Below, piece by piece: positions 39,967 through 49,647 of a stretch of DNA of 64,000 nucleotides. Each line of letters opens with the position of its first letter. The stretch's first letter is position 1. A program made the translations under genes and the position numbers. Source of the DNA: Flavobacteriales bacterium (GTDB taxonomy: Bacteria > Bacteroidota > Bacteroidia > Flavobacteriales_D > Sanyastnellaceae); NCBI GenBank assembly GCA_018402085.1, contig JAGYJM010000002.1, positions 2,309,501-2,373,500 on the forward strand. The letters are read 5' to 3'. The notes beneath the pieces are model-generated. The model was not told where the DNA came from, did not search any database, and saw only the letters and a program-made list of their open reading frames with translations.

Positions 39967-41087
39967 ATGTCTGAAGAAGCCGACAACGAACACGAAAAGA
40001 GCAGCCGCCACGGTTCTGCCTATGACGACGAGGGCATTGTAGGTGGCGCGCGTAAGGCAGGCCTCCCGCCGGATACACTTGTTTATGTGGGTAAGGCCGA
40101 GAATTTCAAGCCGCAATTTGAAGTGGTGCAATTTGGCAAGGTCAATGCGCACGTGCTGAAACCGAAGAATGTCACGGATGTAAAAACGCAGGCTGAGAAC
40201 GAAGAGGTAGCCTGGGTAACACTTTTCGGTCTTCACAATACCGAGCTTGTGGCAGAAATGGGACAGGCCTTCAATATTCACCACCTCTTGCTTGAAGACA
40301 TTCTCGATACCACACAGCGCCCTACCTCAGAGGTGTTCCCCCACCAATTGTTCTTCTCACTGAAGATGGTGCAGTGGGATAATAAGCGCAAAGGACTGCA
40401 TTACGAGCAGATCAGTGTGGTACTCGCTGACCGGCAGGTCATCCTCTTTCAGGAACGGCCCGGAGATGTATTCGACGGTATCCGGCAGCGCATCGTTCAG
40501 GGAAAAGGTGTCATCCGACAACGGGGGCAGATTATCTGCTTTATAGGCTCATCGATACCGTGGTAGACCAGTATTTCCTGATCGCCGAACAGCTCTCTGC
40601 ACGCATTGAAAAGCTGGAGTCGGAGGTACTGCGCGACCCGCAGGAGCAACACATGACACGGCTGATCAAGACCAAGAAGCAGCTCCTCAAACTCAGGAGA
40701 ACAATTTTGCCACTTCGCGACAATGTTGGGCGCATCGAACGACAGCCACACGATCTGATTCTCGAAGAAACCAGGCCATATTTTCGCGATGTGAGCGATC
40801 ACATCAATGAAGTCATCGAGATGCTCGATATGTACCGTGAAACGGTCACCAGCTTGATTGACCTCTATATGTCGTCAGCTAGCAACCAGATGAATCAGGT
40901 GATGAAAGTGCTGACGGTCATCGCCACGATTTTTATACCTCTGACCTTCATTGTGGGCATCTACGGCATGAACTTCGAATACATGCCGGAACTGCACTAC
41001 AAATGGGCGTACCCGACCGTATGGGTAGTGATGATTGTGATTTCCGTCGGGCTGCTCATCTTCTTCAGAAAGAAGAAGTGGATCTGA
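39967..41087 (+). pseudogene. corA: CorA-family magnesium/cobalt transporter, single frameshift
   Basis: 39967-40566 (HHLLLEDILDTTQRPT...GKGVIRQRG) and 40560-41087 (VVDQYFLIAEQLSARIEKLE...GIYGMNFEYMPELHYKWAYP) join if one G is added to GGGGG at 40523-40527. Confidence 0.9.
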
Positions 41088-41228
41088 TTAAATGCGTCCG
41101 GGGCACTTCTTACACCGCTTGTTCTTCTTGTACTTTTTACAGCACTTCTTCTTTTTGTCGAAGGCACCGACCTGCTCTTCAAGAGCAAAGCACAGACAAC
41201 CGGGCTGCGGTAAAGTGTTCGTTGACAT
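41088..41228 (-). CDS. Small Lys/Cys-rich ORF (46 aa)
   Basis: MSTNTLPQPGCLCFALEEQVGAFDKKKKCCKKYKKNKRCKKCPGRI*; 6 Cys, strongly basic C-terminal half. Below the ORF-track length cut-off. Confidence 0.5.
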   Translation of the reverse strand: MSTNTLPQPGCLCFALEEQVGAFDKKKKCCKKYKKNKRCKKCPGRI

Positions 41229-41368
41229 GATACAAAGATCGGTCAGCAATGTGAATTTCTGTCTACCACAAAAAGGGGATTTTAAGTCAGTCGCTGTTCA
41301 TTTCGTATCTTTATATCGCTGAACAGGTGTCATCATTGATTACTTTAAGACCTGATAAACTCTAGACT

Positions 41369-43603
41369 ATGAAAGCGGAGATTCGACTCTTGGGGGCAAT
41401 GCTTCCCTTCATTCTGTCATTCAACAACCTATACGCACAACTTACTTTTGGTTCTGAACAACTCATTTCAGGGCAGAACGGTGTCGTGACGGTTTATGCT
41501 GCAGATTTTGACAACAATGGTACAACAGACCTCCTCAGCACCTCTACACAGGACGGAATCCGCTGGTGGAGCAATGACGGAAGTGGAAATTTTACCGTTG
41601 GTCAATACCTGCAGCAGACAGGCAACGTACCACTTTCGCTTGCCGCAGCGATCCATGACTTCGATGGAGACGGTGACCTTGATGTCGCAGCAATCATCAA
41701 TACCGAAGTAGCTACATCCCCTACCTCCATTCAGTATTTTGAGAATACCGGAGGGGGCATTTTCGCAGTAGGAGAAGTGCTCGGCTTTACGGGTCCGAGC
41801 GCACAAGAAATTCAATACGCAGACGTCGATTCAGACGGAAACCAAGACCTGCTTTACATCGATCAAGCAGATGATGAAGTAGGCTGGATCCAAAACCTTG
41901 GCGGCGGCAACTGGAGCAGCACCATTCTCATCAACACCGATGCTGACGGCGGACAGTCGATCGCCGGAGGTGATTTCGACGGCGACGGTGACACAGACAT
42001 CATGGTGTCAGGCGAATTTGACGATGAATGGAAATGGTTTGCTAATGACGGAAATGAGAACTTCGGCAGCGCCACACTCATCGGTAGCGGCAACAACCCT
42101 TCAAGCATTGCCATCGGCGACCTTAACAATAACGGCGACATCGACGGCGTGAGCGTCTATGGCATTGACGGAGACGTCGTTTGGGCTGAAAACAACGGAA
42201 GCGGCTTTGATGCCCCACAATTCCTCTACGACGGCCCCGGCTTTCCGGGTAACTTTCCGATCACGGTAGAAATCGTAGATCTTGACCAAGACGGAGATCT
42301 TGACGTAGTGCACTGCAGTATTCTCGACAATACCATCAACTGGTTTCCAAACCTCGGTGGCGGAAATTTCGGGGTGATCGAAGAACTCGTGAGCGGCGCC
42401 TCGAACGTGCGACAGATGGCCTTTGGTGACTTTGATGGTGACGGTGACCTGGATATGGCTGCCGCTAATTTCGGTGCCAATGAACTGGTCTGGTATGAAA
42501 ACACTTCAGGGGTGCAAGTACCCGGTTGCACTGACCCCGATGCCTGCAACTTCGACCCGCTCGCTACCATTGACAATGGGTCGTGCGATTACAGCTGTTT
42601 CGGTTGCACCGATCCGCAGGCGTGTAATTTTGACCCCGTGGCGACGGTGGATGACGGCTCTTGCCAAATTATTGAAGCCTATACCCTGTCTTGGTTTGGC
42701 CCTACCACCTTTTGTATAGGCGACGGACAAGCAGATATTTTCGACCCGGAGGTCGGCACCACGGATAACGACGGCGACAGCCAGGGCTTCGTGATCGTCG
42801 ATGAAGGCGGAACGATCTTTCTCCAGTTGTTCAACTTCTCCTTAGACCTCGAAACACTTGACCCCGGCACATATCATTTTTACAGTGTGAATTACTTCGA
42901 CGGTACCACGGGCGTCTCAGAGGGTCAACCCTTCGATGGTATTGCCGGATGCTTTGAAGCTTCGGCACCCATGGTGCTCACGATTCAAGCCGGCGGATGT
43001 GCCGATCCTATGGCCTGTAATTTTGACCCTGCTGCTGAGTGTTCATTACCCATCTGCGACTTCAGCTGCCTTGGCTGCACAGACGAAACAGCTTGCAATT
43101 ATGACCCTGCAGCAACGGTCGATGATGGTTCGTGCGATTTCAGCTGTCTCGGTTGTACAGAACCGCTGTCTTGTAATTACGACCCTCTTGCCACCCTTGA
43201 TGACGGTAGTTGCCAGTTGTGTGATTGCACCGGCTGCACAGATCAGGATGCCTGCAATTATGAGCCTGATGCTCTCGAAGACGACGGCTCTTGTTTTGTG
43301 GCGCCTCCCGGCTACGACTGCAACGGTGAATGCATCGACGTGAATAATGACGGAATCTGTGATTTCATCATTATTGTCGGATGCACCGATGATACCGCCA
43401 TCAATTACGACCCCACGGCGGGAGAAGATGATGGCAGCTGTATCTACGGTGAGGACTTGTGCGGCGAGGGTACTGTATGGGATGCACAATCACAAACATG
43501 TGTGAGCACCGCTACCTGCCCGGGCGACATCAATGAAGACAATATCGTCAACTCTTCTGACTTGCTTCAGTTTCTCGGGGTATTTGGGACTCCGTGTGAG
43601 TAA
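41369..43603 (+). CDS. FG-GAP/VCBS repeat secreted protein with GCTDPxACN...DDGSC repeats and dockerin-like C-term
   Basis: Repeated DFDGDGDLDV motifs; GCTDPDACNFDPLATIDNGSC repeats; C-term CPGDINEDNIVNSSDLLQFLGVFG. Confidence 0.85.
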   Translation: MKAEIRLLGAMLPFILSFNNLYAQLTFGSEQLISGQNGVVTVYAADFDNNGTTDLLSTSTQDGIRWWSNDGSGNFTVGQYLQQTGNVPLSLAAAIHDFDGDGDLDVAAIINTEVATSPTSIQYFENTGGGIFAVGEVLGFTGPSAQEIQYADVDSDGNQDLLYIDQADDEVGWIQNLGGGNWSSTILINTDADGGQSIAGGDFDGDGDTDIMVSGEFDDEWKWFANDGNENFGSATLIGSGNNPSSIAIGDLNNNGDIDGVSVYGIDGDVVWAENNGSGFDAPQFLYDGPGFPGNFPITVEIVDLDQDGDLDVVHCSILDNTINWFPNLGGGNFGVIEELVSGASNVRQMAFGDFDGDGDLDMAAANFGANELVWYENTSGVQVPGCTDPDACNFDPLATIDNGSCDYSCFGCTDPQACNFDPVATVDDGSCQIIEAYTLSWFGPTTFCIGDGQADIFDPEVGTTDNDGDSQGFVIVDEGGTIFLQLFNFSLDLETLDPGTYHFYSVNYFDGTTGVSEGQPFDGIAGCFEASAPMVLTIQAGGCADPMACNFDPAAECSLPICDFSCLGCTDETACNYDPAATVDDGSCDFSCLGCTEPLSCNYDPLATLDDGSCQLCDCTGCTDQDACNYEPDALEDDGSCFVAPPGYDCNGECIDVNNDGICDFIIIVGCTDDTAINYDPTAGEDDGSCIYGEDLCGEGTVWDAQSQTCVSTATCPGDINEDNIVNSSDLLQFLGVFGTPCE

Positions 43604-46600
43604 TCAAAATTCGATATTTCGGATCAACTTCCACGGATTCAAGCGATCGATGTGGAACTCGAACATAATCAGCTCAGGGATGGTGAAATCTCTTGGATTA
43701 CCGGTGTAAAGCCGTTCGTTCAACAGCGGCACGTGTACCTCTAGCACATCAGCGAGCAGCGGGATCGTTACCCCTGCTGAATACGAGAATTCAGTTGCCA
43801 CTTCTACAACCGGTATGCCACTGTCAGGTATGCTCAGGCGTTGCTCATCATAAAGGGCTGCACCCGCGAATAAGCTGAACGGCAGCTTGATCGGTAGCTC
43901 CCACTCCACCAACGCGCTGGCCATCCATGAATTGGCGACAAAGGGTGCCCGGATACTCCCGTAGGTATCTGTCATCTGACGTTGCAATAAGCTGTTATTG
44001 GCGCCTTCACTGCCGGTGAACTGCGACTCAAAGCCACGCGAGAGCAACAGGTGATCTACAAAGACATCGGTTGCAGGACCAACTCCATAGCCGGTGAGCG
44101 GGAAGTTCAGGTCTCCGAACTGGTCAGTAAACCCTCCGAACACTCGCCAATTGAGGGTGTGTTTTTTCCGGTCATACTTCCATTCACCATCGTAACGGGC
44201 GTAAATGAGCGCTGCCTCGCTCTGAACGTTATCAATCGCGTAACGCGCACCGGCTGAAAAAGCGTGGTCAACAAAGATGCCCTCGCGTTCGGCCAAATAA
44301 CCTACAGACGGAATAAACTGCTCCCGATTCTGCGCACCAACAATCACCGGGTCTTGTGCGCTCAAAGCAGCAGGTACCGCATTGTTCCAGAAGCGGAGGT
44401 GCACGAAATCCACCCAGAGCGAAGACTCCCATGGCGAATTGGGCACCTTGTTGAAGTGGTGCCACACCTCCAGCTCGTTACGCCAGTAGTCGAGCTCATT
44501 GATGCCGCTATCATCGTAGCGGAATGTTTGAGACGTTAAATGAACCTCCATAGGTCCGCGATAAAAGGAAGTCCGACCAAAGCCGGTCAGTCGTTCTGAT
44601 GCGAAACTGTACATGGGCGTAAGGCTGAACTCCCAATCGCGTGGTGGAAGCGTGGTGTTGTGAATATTTGCGCCAAGCATCCAGCGATCCTGGTTGTTCC
44701 AGGCCGCGACCGGTGTCACGAAAAGCTGGGTAAACGCCGGGTCTTCAAAACCGCTAACCGGTCGAATCTGTAAAGGCTCAAGCTTTTTGAACAGCCCCTT
44801 CGTCTTGCTGTAATTGTTCTTACGGTCGTATTCGAGCATGTTCCGCTTCGGATCAATTTGAAACGCGTCGATGTCATCGGCATTGAAATTGGCGAATACC
44901 GATTCAAACTGCCGTCCACCTTTGATCCATTGCGAAGTAACGGCCTCTCCGTCACGGAAACCAACGACCTGAACCGGCCCGGGGATGTCACCTTCATTCT
45001 CGAGTCGTACCTTGTAAACGCCATCCTTCTTCTTCACCGACCGGATCGCATAATCCACATGGTTTGCCGTCTGCACGAGGTCTTCGAAGAACCACAACAG
45101 GTCTTCGCCGGTTTCGCGTTCGAGCACCTTCCGGAGGTCTTTCGGTCCCGGGTGCCTGAACTTCCACTCGTTGAAATAGGCCTGCATGGCGTTGTCGAAG
45201 CGCACTTCTCCCAAATAGGCTTTGAGGTACTCGAAAGCGGCCGCTGTTTTCTTATACACGATGGTTCCGTAGTTGATCGGCAGGTACTCGTCAGAATGGC
45301 ACTGCATCGGCTGGTCAAGGTGCAAGCGAGCCGAAATCAGGTACGTCAACTCATCGAGGTCTTCATAAGGCTTACCATCCAGTCCAATCAATGAGCGCAG
45401 GCCATCGGGAAGCATGCCCTCAAGCAATTCGAGACTGTCGTACTTGGTCGTGAAATACCGGGTCTCATTGAACGAATTAATACCCTCATCCATCCACGCA
45501 TTGGTGCGCTCATTTGAGCCCAGAATTCCATAAAACCAATTGTGCCCAACCTCATGCACGATCACCGTTTCAAGCGATAGGTCATTGCCCACGTTACCGA
45601 TCACCGTGATGTTCGGATATTCCATCCCACCACCGGCGGAGATGGTGCCATCTACGGCGGTCACATGCTTGTACGGGTAGTCGCCATTCCAGAGCGAATA
45701 GTAGTAGGTTCCATCATTGAGGTACTCAATGGCGCGTTTCCAGTATTTTGCATTACGCGGGGTAAACATCGCCCAGGTGGTCACCTTGCGCTTGCTCCCG
45801 GGCAGCTCCACCTCACCTTTCAGCACATGCCAGCGCTTATCAGCGAACCAGGCAAAGTCGTGCACGTTATCCTGCGTATAGCGGAGTGTTTTCTTACGGC
45901 TGCTCGAAGGTGGAAAAGCCGCTTCAGTATCGAGGCCATCGATGTTAGCGGCGGTAGCTTCAGCGAGTGAGTCGAGAAAGGCTTCTTCTTGCGGACAACC
46001 CAGCAGATCACCGGTAGCGCCTACCACATAATTCTCGGGCACAGTGATACTTACATCATACGAGCCGAATTCTGAGTAGAACTCGCCCTGGTTCAAATAT
46101 GGCATTTCGTGCCAACCGTCTTGATCGTACACCGCCGGCTTCGGGTACCACTGGGTGATCTGGTAAGATTGGCCGATATGCCCAAGTCGCGAGATGCTAC
46201 CACTCGGCAAGTCAACGCGGAACGGGGTTCGGATCACGATCACTCCACCCGGACGAAGGGGCTCATTCAGGGTGATTTTGGCAATGTCAGGATGTTCGGG
46301 GTGGAACTCCCACTTCACCTTCTGATTGTTCACACTAAAGTCAAGCGAATCGATGCCTCCCTTCTGCTTATCCATCGCGTAAAACAGCAGCATCTTACCA
46401 TCTCTGAACTGCTGCTTTGCGAGCGCGGTATTTGGTCCGCTGTAGGCATTCGGCCAGAGATGCATCCATATAAACGGCAGCTCGTCAGGCGAGTTGTTGA
46501 TGTACTCAATGCCGATATTGCCCATTAGTTCATGGCGCTCATCATCAAGTACCACGTCAATCTGGTAGTTCACACGTTGCTGAAAATAGCCATCACTCGT

Positions 46601-46675
46601 TTGACCTGCTGCCAGAAATGGCAGGATGGCTATCAGGTTAAAAAGCAAATTCCGAATCATTGTCAAGGTTTTCAA
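43604..46675 (-). CDS. M1 family metallopeptidase
   Basis: GGMEYPNITVIGNVG; TVIVHEVGHNWFYGILGSNERTNAWMDEGINSFNE (HExxH-18-E). Confidence 0.94.
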   Translation of the reverse strand: MKTLTMIRNLLFNLIAILPFLAAGQTSDGYFQQRVNYQIDVVLDDERHELMGNIGIEYINNSPDELPFIWMHLWPNAYSGPNTALAKQQFRDGKMLLFYAMDKQKGGIDSLDFSVNNQKVKWEFHPEHPDIAKITLNEPLRPGGVIVIRTPFRVDLPSGSISRLGHIGQSYQITQWYPKPAVYDQDGWHEMPYLNQGEFYSEFGSYDVSITVPENYVVGATGDLLGCPQEEAFLDSLAEATAANIDGLDTEAAFPPSSSRKKTLRYTQDNVHDFAWFADKRWHVLKGEVELPGSKRKVTTWAMFTPRNAKYWKRAIEYLNDGTYYYSLWNGDYPYKHVTAVDGTISAGGGMEYPNITVIGNVGNDLSLETVIVHEVGHNWFYGILGSNERTNAWMDEGINSFNETRYFTTKYDSLELLEGMLPDGLRSLIGLDGKPYEDLDELTYLISARLHLDQPMQCHSDEYLPINYGTIVYKKTAAAFEYLKAYLGEVRFDNAMQAYFNEWKFRHPGPKDLRKVLERETGEDLLWFFEDLVQTANHVDYAIRSVKKKDGVYKVRLENEGDIPGPVQVVGFRDGEAVTSQWIKGGRQFESVFANFNADDIDAFQIDPKRNMLEYDRKNNYSKTKGLFKKLEPLQIRPVSGFEDPAFTQLFVTPVAAWNNQDRWMLGANIHNTTLPPRDWEFSLTPMYSFASERLTGFGRTSFYRGPMEVHLTSQTFRYDDSGINELDYWRNELEVWHHFNKVPNSPWESSLWVDFVHLRFWNNAVPAALSAQDPVIVGAQNREQFIPSVGYLAEREGIFVDHAFSAGARYAIDNVQSEAALIYARYDGEWKYDRKKHTLNWRVFGGFTDQFGDLNFPLTGYGVGPATDVFVDHLLLSRGFESQFTGSEGANNSLLQRQMTDTYGSIRAPFVANSWMASALVEWELPIKLPFSLFAGAALYDEQRLSIPDSGIPVVEVATEFSYSAGVTIPLLADVLEVHVPLLNERLYTGNPRDFTIPELIMFEFHIDRLNPWKLIRNIEF

Positions 46676-46758
46676 AATGACGAGTCTGTCTACATCGAAG
46701 TTACAAAAGACCTCTAATCCGTTTGTTGCGTCGAGACCCTTATGGTTACCTTGCCCTC

Positions 46759-47028
46759 ATGGAGCACAAGAAATTCACGGTGAAAGGTAAGGTACAGGGA
46801 GTATGGTTTCGCAAGCACACGCTTGAAAAAGCTAACGAACTCGGCTTGAAAGGAACGGTTCGCAATATGGATGACGGCTCAGTGGTGGCTTTCGCTCAAG
46901 GCAGCGCAGAAGCGCTGGATGCGTTCAGTGCGTGGCTTTGGCAGGGCTCCCCGAAGTCAGAGGTTACCGATGTCATCGCAGAAGAACGTGAACCGGAAGA
47001 TTATGATGGATTTGAAATCATTCGGTAA
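46759..47028 (+). CDS. acyP: Acylphosphatase
   Basis: MEHKKFTVKGKVQGVWFRKHTLEKANELGLKGTVRNMDDGSVVAFAQGS. Confidence 0.93.
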   Translation: MEHKKFTVKGKVQGVWFRKHTLEKANELGLKGTVRNMDDGSVVAFAQGSAEALDAFSAWLWQGSPKSEVTDVIAEEREPEDYDGFEIIR

Positions 47029-47038
47029 TCCCTCGTGT

Positions 47039-47834
47039 CAGGAGAATCACCGTTTACACGGAGAGGGACGCCAACTTGGCGTCCGGGAATGTTCGGGTCA
47101 CGTCAATCACCGTTTACACGGATAGGGACGCCAACCCGGTGTCCGTGAATGTTCGCGTCACGGCAATCACCGTTTACACGGATAGGGACGCCAACCTGGC
47201 GTCCGGGAATGTTCGCGTCACGAGAATCACCGTTTACACGGATAGGGACGCCATCCTGGCGTCCGGGAATGTTCGCGTCACGTCAATCACCGTTAACACG
47301 GATAGGGACGCCAACCTGGCGTCCGGGAATGTTCGCGTCACGGCAATCACCGTTTACACGGATAGGGACGCCAACCTGGCGTCCGGGAATGTTCGCGTCA
47401 CGGCAATCACCGTTTACACGGATAGGGACGCCAACCTGGCGTCCGTGAATGTTCGCGTCACGAGAATCACCGTTTACACGGATAGGGACGCCAACCTGGC
47501 GTCCGTGAATGTTCGCGTCACGGCAATCACCGTTTACACGGATAGGGACGCCAACCTGGCGTCCGGGAATGTTCGGGTCACGGCAATCACCGTTTACACG
47601 GATAGGGACGCCAACCTGGCGTCCGGGAATGTTCGCGTCACGAGAATCACCGTTTACACGGAGAGGGACGCCATCCTGGCGTCCGGGAATGTTCGCGTCA
47701 CGTCAATCACCGTTAACACGGATAGGGACGCCAACCTGGCGTCCGGGAATGTTCGCGTCACGAGAATCACCGTTTACACGGATAGGGACGGCCTCCCAGC
47801 CGTCCGTGAATGTTCGGGTTACCCGAATCGCTGT
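47039..47834. repeat. 60-bp tandem repeat array A (13 hairpin-bearing units)
   Basis: Unit ~GATAGGGACGCCAACCTGGCGTCCGGGAATGTTCGCGTCACGNNAATCACCGTTTACACG at exact 60-bp spacing, starting just after the acyP stop. Confidence 0.98.
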
Positions 47835-48062
47835 TAACGCGGATTCGCATCACGAGAATCTCTGTTTACACAAAGAGGAACACCTTCTAGAAAAGAAACC
47901 TTGTGCATACGTGAAATCGAGTATCGTTGCGGATACCCGGACGCCTGGCAGGCGTCCCTATCCGTGAATACCATAAGGATGTTAGGGCGCAATGATGCGC
48001 CCCCGTCACTCCCTCTATGTTCCCTGATTCCAACGATCCTCCATCCCCGATCCCCGATCCAA
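47808..48062. repeat. Array-associated 3' cassette, copy 1
   Basis: Near-identical to 53592-53850: GGGTTACCCGAATCGCTGTTAACGCGGATTCGCATCACGAGAATCTCTGTTTACACAAAGAGGAACACCTTCTAGAAAAGAAACC... Confidence 0.95.
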
Positions 48063-48281
48063 GATCCCCGATCCGCCATCAAATCCACTTCATTCGGCGA
48101 TTTACGGATGCGCTACGCGCATCCCTCTCTGTTCCCTGATTCCAACGGTCCCCCATCCCCGATCCCCGATCAAATTCACCATTCGTTAACACAAATCTCG
48201 TCGAAGCAATACATTTCTCTTGTATATTCAACACATGCTAAGTCATCTGAATGACATACAACCTATGCATTCGGTCGGTTC

Positions 48282-48345
48282 CGTAGAGAGAGAGAGAGAG
48301 AGAGAGAATAAAAGTGAAAATGAGAGTAAAAGGAGAAGGAGGAAA
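48282..48345. repeat. GA-rich microsatellite
   Basis: gtagagagagagagagagagagagaataaaagtgaaaatgagagtaaaaggagaaggagg. Confidence 0.85.
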
Positions 48346-48618
48346 CGGGGTCACCGTTGCGCCGCAATCCGGATGGCTATCGGGATGCGGTCTCAGGGTA
48401 ACGTCGCATCTATGCAACTGCACAGAGACCTGCTCATTCGGTCAAAACCCGAATGGCAACACATAGCGGCTCACTTCACTTAAGGGCGCCTGCCCGAATC
48501 TCTCTTTCACCTTTGCTTTTGGTAAAACCTTCTTTACCTTAAGACACGTTTATTGCGCACGAAAGCGCGGTGGTCAATGGGCAGCCTGATGCCCTTCAAT
48601 AACTTTTAATTTTTCATT

Positions 48619-49632
48619 GTGAAACGATTAATGTTTTGTGTGGCTTGCTGTGGTGTTCTTCTTTTCACCGCAGAAGCACAAGAAGGTAATTTAGTGCCCA
48701 ATCCGGGTTTTGAGGATAGGATTGAGTGCATCTCAAATGACAGTGATGTCTCTGATGCGCCTCCTTGGTTTTCGCCGACTGCTGCAACACCTGATGTTTT
48801 TCATGAATGTGCAATTGTTAATAGCGACCCGTGTCCGTATCCCGAAACTGTTGCTTTAGACCCATGGATGATAGGCATCCCGACCAATTTCATTGGCTGT
48901 CAATCACCACATGATGGAGTCGGTTATGCCGGAGCGTTCTTCATGAACCCTGGTGCATCACCAGAAAACGAATGGCGAGAATACTTGGCGGTTAGATTAT
49001 TGGAACCTCTTGAAAGTAGCTCTATATATTCCATTGGGTACTTTGCCTCTTTGGCCGAGAGGTCAATGGTGGCAACGTGGTCTCTCTCAGTTGGGTTAAG
49101 CAACGATTCATTGATTTTCGATGACAATCACATAGTCCATATATCTCCCCCCATTATTCTCACCAATGATCAAGGTGAATTCATCAATGATACAGATGAT
49201 TGGCATGAAGTATCATTCACTTACGAAGCTAATGGTGGAGAAGAATTTATCTATATCGGAAACTTCGAATCGAATGAAGAAATTGAATTCGAATTTGTGA
49301 TTGATGAATCCGATTGGCCGGGGCATTTTCTTGAAAGTGCTTATTACTACATCGATGACGTATTCGTTGAAAAGATTAGCGATGTCAGTCAACGTGAAAA
49401 GATGACAAGTGAAATAAGGTTTCATCCGACGATTACTAATGGAGCGATCAAAACCAATAGTCCGCGATGTACCGTATTTCAAGTAGTCAACAGTGTGGGA
49501 GCAATTATCCAAACCCTAGATATCCAAGTGGGTAACAATACCTTCGATCTGAATCATTTATCTCCAGGCATATACTTTTTAGTCGAAAGAAACGAACACC
49601 GCAGTAAGACACAAAAAATCATCATGCAATGA
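48619..49632 (+). CDS. Secreted protein, NLVPNPGFED domain plus T9SS sorting domain
   Basis: Signal peptide MKRLMFCVACCGVLLFTAEAQEGNLVPNPGFED; C-term FHPTITNGAIKTNSP...LSPGIYFLVERNEHRSKTQKIIMQ. Confidence 0.8.
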   Translation: MKRLMFCVACCGVLLFTAEAQEGNLVPNPGFEDRIECISNDSDVSDAPPWFSPTAATPDVFHECAIVNSDPCPYPETVALDPWMIGIPTNFIGCQSPHDGVGYAGAFFMNPGASPENEWREYLAVRLLEPLESSSIYSIGYFASLAERSMVATWSLSVGLSNDSLIFDDNHIVHISPPIILTNDQGEFINDTDDWHEVSFTYEANGGEEFIYIGNFESNEEIEFEFVIDESDWPGHFLESAYYYIDDVFVEKISDVSQREKMTSEIRFHPTITNGAIKTNSPRCTVFQVVNSVGAIIQTLDIQVGNNTFDLNHLSPGIYFLVERNEHRSKTQKIIMQ

Positions 49633-49647
49633 CAACATGCAATAATC

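Noticed and set aside
47076-47967. Array A ORFs (253 aa, 152 aa, 99 aa) as genes
   Set aside because: Overlapping frames of the same 60-bp repeat, mostly non-synonymous variation, no plausible start or signal peptide; kept only as a testable idea for array B.
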